Position numbers and translations under genes: made by a program. 64,000 bases of DNA, taken from contig ML133432.1 in assembly GCA_003864495.1 (NCBI GenBank), positions 1,293,531 to 1,357,530 on the forward strand, read 5' to 3'. This stretch comes from Nemopilema nomurai (taxonomy: Eukaryota; Cnidaria; Scyphozoa; Rhizostomeae; Rhizostomatidae). Shown here one piece after another: positions 58,756-64,000 of the stretch. The notes below the pieces were generated by a model. It worked only from the letters and a program-made list of their open reading frames with translations, searched no databases and had not been told where the DNA came from. Position 1 is the first letter of the stretch, and every line of letters begins with the position of its first letter.

Positions 58756-60480
58756 TGGGAACTTTGTTTGTTGCGAAGTTATTTTTGCAGTCACTTAGGG
58801 TTATTGCATGTTATAATGCTTCAGACGTCAAACCTTTGCTAGGGTGCCAGGAACAAAGATAAGTAGGTTCATCTCTTTAATACCTCTAGAGAGTGTGGGG
58901 GAGCTATTTGGTAGATCACCATTCGGTAAAGCCGTATCACCATATTTGTCAAGTATTTCAGCCGTAAAACAGAAGGCGATTAGTAATGTCAATTTCTGCA
59001 AACCAACCCCCCCCCCCCCCTTACCCTCAAACAGAAAGTACTCGGTCCGCCCCAAAATATTTTTTATTTCGCTGTCTTGATTTATTGATTTGGAAGATTG
59101 GTTTTCACTTCAGCGAAGTACCAATCAAATCCGTTATTACTAGGATATGAATTAGAATGTTTGTTTATAGAATGAAAGGTTCCTTTAAAAGAAATGTGAG
59201 CTCTAATGAGATTTGTTTCATACTTTTAACTAGTGCTTAGCTTTCAACTTGAGCACTTATCGACCACGACTCTCGTGCACAGAGGGTGTTATGAGGCTAC
59301 TGCTTATAGAATGGCTTTCCTTCTCTGGTTCCTAGAACACAATGCACGTAGATGTTCCTGGTCACTTTTCGTCATTGTTATCATTACATTTCGTTCGCTT
59401 TGCGTGTCACCAGCATATATATATGACGTCTTAAGCGACATAAGAACATGCCGATATAAATATACTAGCGTAACGAAATGCGTTAATTGCATATAGATAT
59501 TGTTATCTGTCTGTTATTCTGTACGTTTAGTGTTTCACACTATTATATAATGTATTACTTCTTGCCGTGAAATTTATGTTTTTAATCATAAATGCCTTCA
59601 ATTTTAGAAGCAGCTGCTATTATTTTGGTCAGCAGTTACAATCTATTTTCCTTATGACTTGAGTCAGTGTTCAGAAATACTGATTTATAATTTTTAAATA
59701 ACACTACCGTTAACTGTTCGCGTAATTTCTACTACCTTGGATTCTGACAAATGTCAGACTAGCGGCTGCATGCAAATAATTTTGTTGTACTGCGCAGTGT
59801 TTCCTAATATTCGGGTTAATTTTGGGTTGTCTTCTATTATCAATTAAGTTAAATTTGCATTTACTAGTTGAAAAGGAAAGATTTGACCTTAAGTATGGGC
59901 TTAAGACTGAGTTATTGTTTCTGCTTCCAGATTGCTTTCTACCATAGATGACTCCCAAATCTAGAAGAAGGCTCTAACGCTACTAGCAACTTTACGATGC
60001 GACAGAGACAGGACTTGTAAGAAAAGGAAGAATGTTTATTTTTTAAAGTATGATACAAAACTTCAAAATGCACACACATTTGTGCCAAGGAAGTTATGGT
60101 ACAAAATTAAACAAAATACCGTTCCCTACTTTCCCTTAGAGAACAGAATGATGTCTTCGATGCTTATAAACACTTTTTGCGTAAGGAGCGAAATATTAGT
60201 AAGATGAATTGATAGCATCAGTTTTCTCTATTGATGCCATCATTAATAGGTATACTGCAACGCCTTCCAGCTATCGAGAGCCACAGCTCCTAGTGTCCAG
60301 TCTTTATAGGGTCACGTGTTGTAGAATGCTATTAGTGTTACATCGTTCTAGTAACAGTTATGGTGATTTATGAAGGTAAATTGTTTTGTAGATTCACATT
60401 ATCAAATAATTTATTATCTTGAAAAGTTAGGATTTACATTTGATACACTGTTTATCTCGTTATTGTCAGTCGATTTGAGC
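58756..60480. other. Convergent 3' intergenic stretch
   Basis: This lies between the stop codons of the CACUL1-like gene (plus) and the secreted-protein gene (minus), so it holds both 3' untranslated regions. A poly-C run at 59008-59021 lies in a stretch open on both strands (58828-59080), with no known domain. TTTATT at 60035-60040 gives a minus-strand AATAAA about 440 bp past the secreted-protein stop codon. Confidence 0.5.
60035..60040 (-). terminator. Candidate polyadenylation signal AATAAA
   Basis: The minus-strand AATAAA lies about 440 bp downstream of the stop codon of the secreted thyroglobulin-domain gene. It is a common hexamer in AT-rich DNA, so its use is a guess. Confidence 0.35.
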
Positions 60481-62449
60481 CTACCAGTTCTTCCAGAAAT
60501 TTCTTTGATTTCTCTGCCCTCTTCTTATAAACATATTCTGCCATTTCTGTGGTGAATACCTTTGGATTTGTGCCCTATACATCGATTTGTCCATTATGTT
60601 TCTGCCTTTCTGCGCTCTATAATAATTCTTCTTTGAATTTTTCGCTCGCAGAAGATACTTGCCTGCATACTGCTTTGGTCTCGACTTTGCCTGAAGTTGC
60701 CCTGGTCGGGTTTTCTGTTGCTTTGGCGACAAAAATGACGACTGAAACTGTTGCTGTTGTTGCTGTGGAAAAAAATGTTGTTGCTGCATAGGATTGTGTT
60801 GTTGTTGCAGTTGTCCAGTGCTTGGGTCCATGAACGTTTGAGGGCAGCCAGGGGGGCACTGATTCATGCAGGGGCTAGGGCAGCCCTGTGGTGGGGCCAT
60901 AGGCTGCATCATCTGAGGCTGCATCATTTGGGGCTGAATCATTTGAGGCTGCATCATTTGAGGCTGCATCATTTGAGGCTGCACCATGGGCACTGGCATA
61001 GGCCGAGTGGGCTGCACCATTTGCGGTTGCATCATGGGCATCTGAGGCATAGGCTGTTGCTGAGTCAAAGGCTGGCAACCAGGTGGACAGTTGTTCATGC
61101 AGAGCATCGGGCATGCCATGCGTGGCATAGTTGGCATCGGCATCGCGGGCGCTTGGTAGGCCGGCATCGTCGCTGGGCAGCCGGGGGGACAGTTGTATGA
61201 GCAGTACTGGGGGCAGGCCTGGGCGGCGAGGGACTCAAGGTTTGGGAGCGTGACCTCTTGAGGGGACATCATCACATGCACAGCGTTGGATGGAATCTGT
61301 TCCCCTTGAAGTTCTGGCACTGTTGCAGTTGCCAAATGGTAACCTAACCGTTGGTCAAGGACTGTACTGGGAGCAGGGGCCGGCGGGGGGGCAGGTGGGG
61401 CATTTTTCCTTGCCTTCTCGCAGTTAGCAAGGTCCCTCGTTTCTTGCTCAGGGTCATGAACTTTCCTTGTTGTCCCTGGAAAGTTTTTGATTGAAAAGTA
61501 AGGTTTCTGACATGGCCAAAGGCATTCACGCCTATTTTATAGTTACTGTTGTGTCGCTGCTTAACAGGGACGTATTCTAAAGATCCAACTCACGTGAGCA
61601 ATGCACCGATGTATGTGGCGTTCTAAAGGCCAGACGAAGAAGAGTCCACAGAAACCGACTTACCTGGAATCATTTGTCCATTTTCGTACACGCACCAGCA
61701 GGTTGTTCGAGTGTATGCGTCACATTGATATATTTTGTACGAGCCATCTGGGTTGCACTTTGGTTTTGCCCACTCGGGCGATGGCCCTTGACGCTGCAGT
61801 TCGCAGTGACTAAAAGGCCTGAACTGTGCAGCACCTAGAAAAGGATATTCAAGTTGATCACCATACAATACCTCTAAGAATGTTAAACCAGTACAACCTT
61901 TCCCAATTGTGCCACTTTTGTGCTTCATTTTCTCCCCAAAGCCAGTGCTGATAGTCGTAGCAAACACTTCACAGTTCTAATGCTGAATGCAACGTCTATC
62001 AACATGCTCAAGAAACCTTGTAGCAATCAGAAGATGCTCCAAGAACAGCGTAGAAAAATGTATCACAAACTTTTCATAAAATAATAATTACAAATACAAA
62101 ATTATCTGTTAACGTTGCTTCTACGAGTTTCATTTCCCACTTTACCCCAAGCCAATCATATTTCATTAGCTCTTTTATTGATCCTTCAATTACATGCATT
62201 AAGATAGGGGCAAAGGAGGAGGCTGTTGAATGGGAATCAATTCTGGGGAGAATAAGAAAGAGAGACTCCTTCAACAGTCTCTTTGCCTTAGGTCGAGGGC
62301 ATCTTGATTGGCCTAAATGCTCGGAAATTTCTGGGCTTCTTTTCAATAATCTTTCAGGCGTAGTGCAAACCTGAATAAGCATCAACAACTTTCAAAGTTC
62401 ACTTACCGCTTTTCAGAAGGCATGCCAAAACCAGCACCCAAGCAATCAT
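60481..62449 (-). CDS. Secreted thyroglobulin type-1 / CPPGC-module / Met-Gln-rich protein, three exons
   Basis: The exons 62449-62407, 61834-61664 and 61475-60481 join in phase to give 402 aa. Residues 1 to about 16 (MIAWVLVLACLLKSG) form a signal peptide. Residues 25-90 are a full thyroglobulin type-1 domain with six Cys (25, 41, 52, 60, 62, 90), the CWCV motif and a Gly-rich turn (IPGTT); the domain's known roles include protease inhibition. Next come a Pro/Ala linker and three modules C-P-x2-C-x3-C-P-P-G-C at about 159-171, 193-205 and 270-282. Met/Gln/Pro-rich spacers separate them, including a PQMMQ repeat at about 237-263. A poly-Gln part and a basic Lys/Arg/Tyr-rich tail end the protein. 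The whole is unrecognised. An extracellular structural, capsule or matrix protein is the likely role; the modules look like minicollagen Cys-rich domains without the final Cys pair, and there is no Gly-X-Y stretch. Confidence 0.88.
60901..60985 (-). repeat. 15-bp coding repeat (PQMMQ) inside the secreted-protein gene
   Basis: The plus-strand unit ATCATTTGAGGCTGC, with variants, recurs about five to six times. Because 15 is a multiple of three, it adds PQMMQ or PQMIQ pentapeptides without breaking the frame, so copy number could vary between alleles. Confidence 0.9.
61835..62406 (-). other. First intron of the secreted-protein gene
   Basis: It separates the signal-peptide exon from the thyroglobulin exon (donor G|GTAAGT, acceptor CTAG). 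A 104-codon minus frame at 62388-62074 inside it shows no recognised domain; it may be a transposon fragment or chance. Confidence 0.6.
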
Positions 62450-63640
62450 TTTCGAAGCAGCTGTTTCAAACCTACGAAAAGAAGTGCATAGTCATTCACA
62501 TACAGGATTCAGGAAATTTTCATTCTCCTGTTGCACCATTAACTGGAGATATAAATAAAGTAAGATACAAATTCTATTATGAACCCTTTATAAGTTGGTA
62601 TGGCAAAACCAGGCCATCAGGCCTCTTTCTGAAGTTCACTCAGATCTCTAATTTGGTTTAGTATACTCTCGCAACATTCCCTGCATTATTTTCACTGGTC
62701 GAATCCTTTACATTCATATTACTTTTTGTAAGCTTTAAACATTAGCAAGGTTAAGACAACACCATTACAAGGTTCTGTTAGAAATCTCGTTACAACGGCA
62801 AAGGGTTCTTATTGCCTACCAGAATGATTTCAAAGAATAATATTTTCTTGCAATGGACGAAGAAATTATTTTTGTCTCCTTTCAATCATTTCAAATTGTA
62901 CATTCCATAGTATTAACTATATATCAGTTTAATGCAGTGTTCGTCGTACTACACAAAATACTTTGCTTCTCCTTCTATTAAAAAGCTTGCTAATTCTTCT
63001 TTGCAAATGTACATTTACGCAAACAAATCTTTATAAAAAATTGCCTAAAGCGGGTCCTTGGATGGCGATTTACAGCAACCTAGATAGCTTTGCTTCACAA
63101 AGAATCTGGCAAATGTACAAGCCAATTGTTTAAAGACAAGAGCCACAAATTCCACTTACCTCAGCTTCTTTCAATCAATAATTTCCACTGTTTTGTTTAG
63201 TGTTTATCACTTATCATCATTTCCACTTAAGCAGCAGTAAATATTTGCAAGACCGTAAAAAGTCTTTGGGTACCTGCAGCCTCTCTGATAGGCAGGACTG
63301 GTGTTTCCACTCAAGTGCTCTGAGATCATACAAAGCAACTACATCTTTATCAAGTCGTCCGTAAAAACTGCCAAGTATGGGCTGCCTATGCTTCGCGAAC
63401 ACAGATACTATAGGAGTCAATTATTCAAAGAGCCGATATTCATAAACTTCCCAAGTTTTGCTTAGAGGAAACCCCCAATCCCAATGTTATCGTGGACATG
63501 TTCAGACATTAAAACGACAGGTTCCACTGTAGTCTTGCTTCAAGGCCCGCACCAGAAGCTGTAGTTGGTTGGGTGAATACCATGTGTTTACTGCTGACAT
63601 GTTGATGCTGAGGATCTCGTAACATCCTTGCCTTCATACT
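62450..63640. other. 5' flank of the secreted-protein gene
   Basis: AT-rich sequence with no recognised coding exon, RNA gene or clear promoter element. The promoter and any untranslated first exon of the 60481-62449 gene should lie here. Confidence 0.45.
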
Positions 63641-63999
63641 CAGGGGCGAATCGAGTGGAGGGGGTGTATGGGGTGGGGTGGTTCAAACTCTTTTAATTTC
63701 TGGGAAGAAAGTGGGCAGATTCTATGGATGGTCGGTAAATGTTTTGGATTGTCCATAGATGCGTATCTATATATTTTAAAAGTATATTTCATGGACAATT
63801 TTTAGTAGGAAACATAAGGAATAGCACGTGGAAGGATTTCATTTGCTCGCAATTGACAATATCGCACTGATAAAGCTGTCGAAATTCACAATACAGGACT
63901 GTTAATTAAGTTGTTCATTGACTAGCAAAAGTTGAATTTTAGTCGGTGAATTCCCTTTTTATATCCCCCCCTACTTCTAATTGTCAAGGTACGCCCCTG
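63641..63999. mobile_element. Possible hAT-type MITE at the right edge
   Basis: The left end CAGGGGCG (63641) pairs with the right end CGCCCCTG (63992-63999). CAGGGGCG ends are typical of non-autonomous hAT elements, which leave 8-bp target duplications. The right flank is cut off by the window end, so the duplication cannot be tested. No transposase frame is present. Confidence 0.45.
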
Positions 64000-64000
64000 A

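Noticed and set aside
60617..61200. Alternative frames overlapping the secreted-protein exon (for example 60751-61200 plus, 61114-60875 minus)
   Set aside because: Low-complexity shadows (His/Leu/Arg or Ala/Asp repeats) of the PQMMQ coding repeat.
62074..62388. 104-codon minus frame as a separate gene
   Set aside because: Lies wholly in the first intron of the secreted-protein gene, with no recognised domain or splice support.

Overview
The window is eukaryotic nuclear DNA from an invertebrate animal, most likely a cnidarian (coral or anemone type). It is AT-rich. Its genes are split into many short exons with GT/AG junctions, and it is littered with short non-autonomous transposons, SINE-like elements and tandem repeats. 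The genes are animal ones: a GFI1/Senseless-type zinc finger, a GRK4/5/6-class receptor kinase, RNase H2 subunit A, ribosomal protein L26, a CACUL1-like cullin-domain protein, and a secreted protein joining a thyroglobulin type-1 domain to Cys-rich modules. Those modules (C-x3-C-x3-C-x3-C with a CPPGC core) recall the short Cys-rich domains of cnidarian minicollagens. That resemblance is the main pointer to Cnidaria and is an inference. One undetermined base (348) shows this is a draft assembly.

Layout: 1-1716 is a 175-bp satellite array that continues off the left edge. 3042-7804 (minus) is a two-exon zinc-finger gene. 12844-34314 (minus) is the kinase gene. I could join 16 exons in phase (564 codons); only the last C-terminal exon is missing. 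Its introns hold an 11/16-bp composite minisatellite, MITE-like elements and a tRNA-like SINE. 34.3-41.2 kb is mostly non-coding, with one possible plus-strand first exon at 36386. 41169-49912 (minus) is RNASEH2A, complete in eight exons and 299 aa, the same length as the human protein. Its introns carry a TA-flanked MITE, a tRNA-derived SINE and a 32-bp repeat. 51170-53513 (minus) is RPL26 in two exons (145 aa). 53585-58755 (plus) is the CACUL1-like gene in nine exons, of which the first is uncertain. It runs head to head with RPL26. 60481-62449 (minus) is a three-exon gene for a 402-aa secreted protein. The right edge holds a possible hAT-type MITE.

The genes do not form an obvious pathway. 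RNASEH2A, RPL26 and CACUL1 are growth and cell-cycle genes, and an E2F-like site precedes RNASEH2A. GRK and GFI1-like genes act in signalling and cell fate. The most novel-looking item is the secreted thyroglobulin / CPPGC / Met-Gln-rich protein. All exon models were built by eye from splice sites, reading phase and recalled family features; none was checked by alignment or RNA data.
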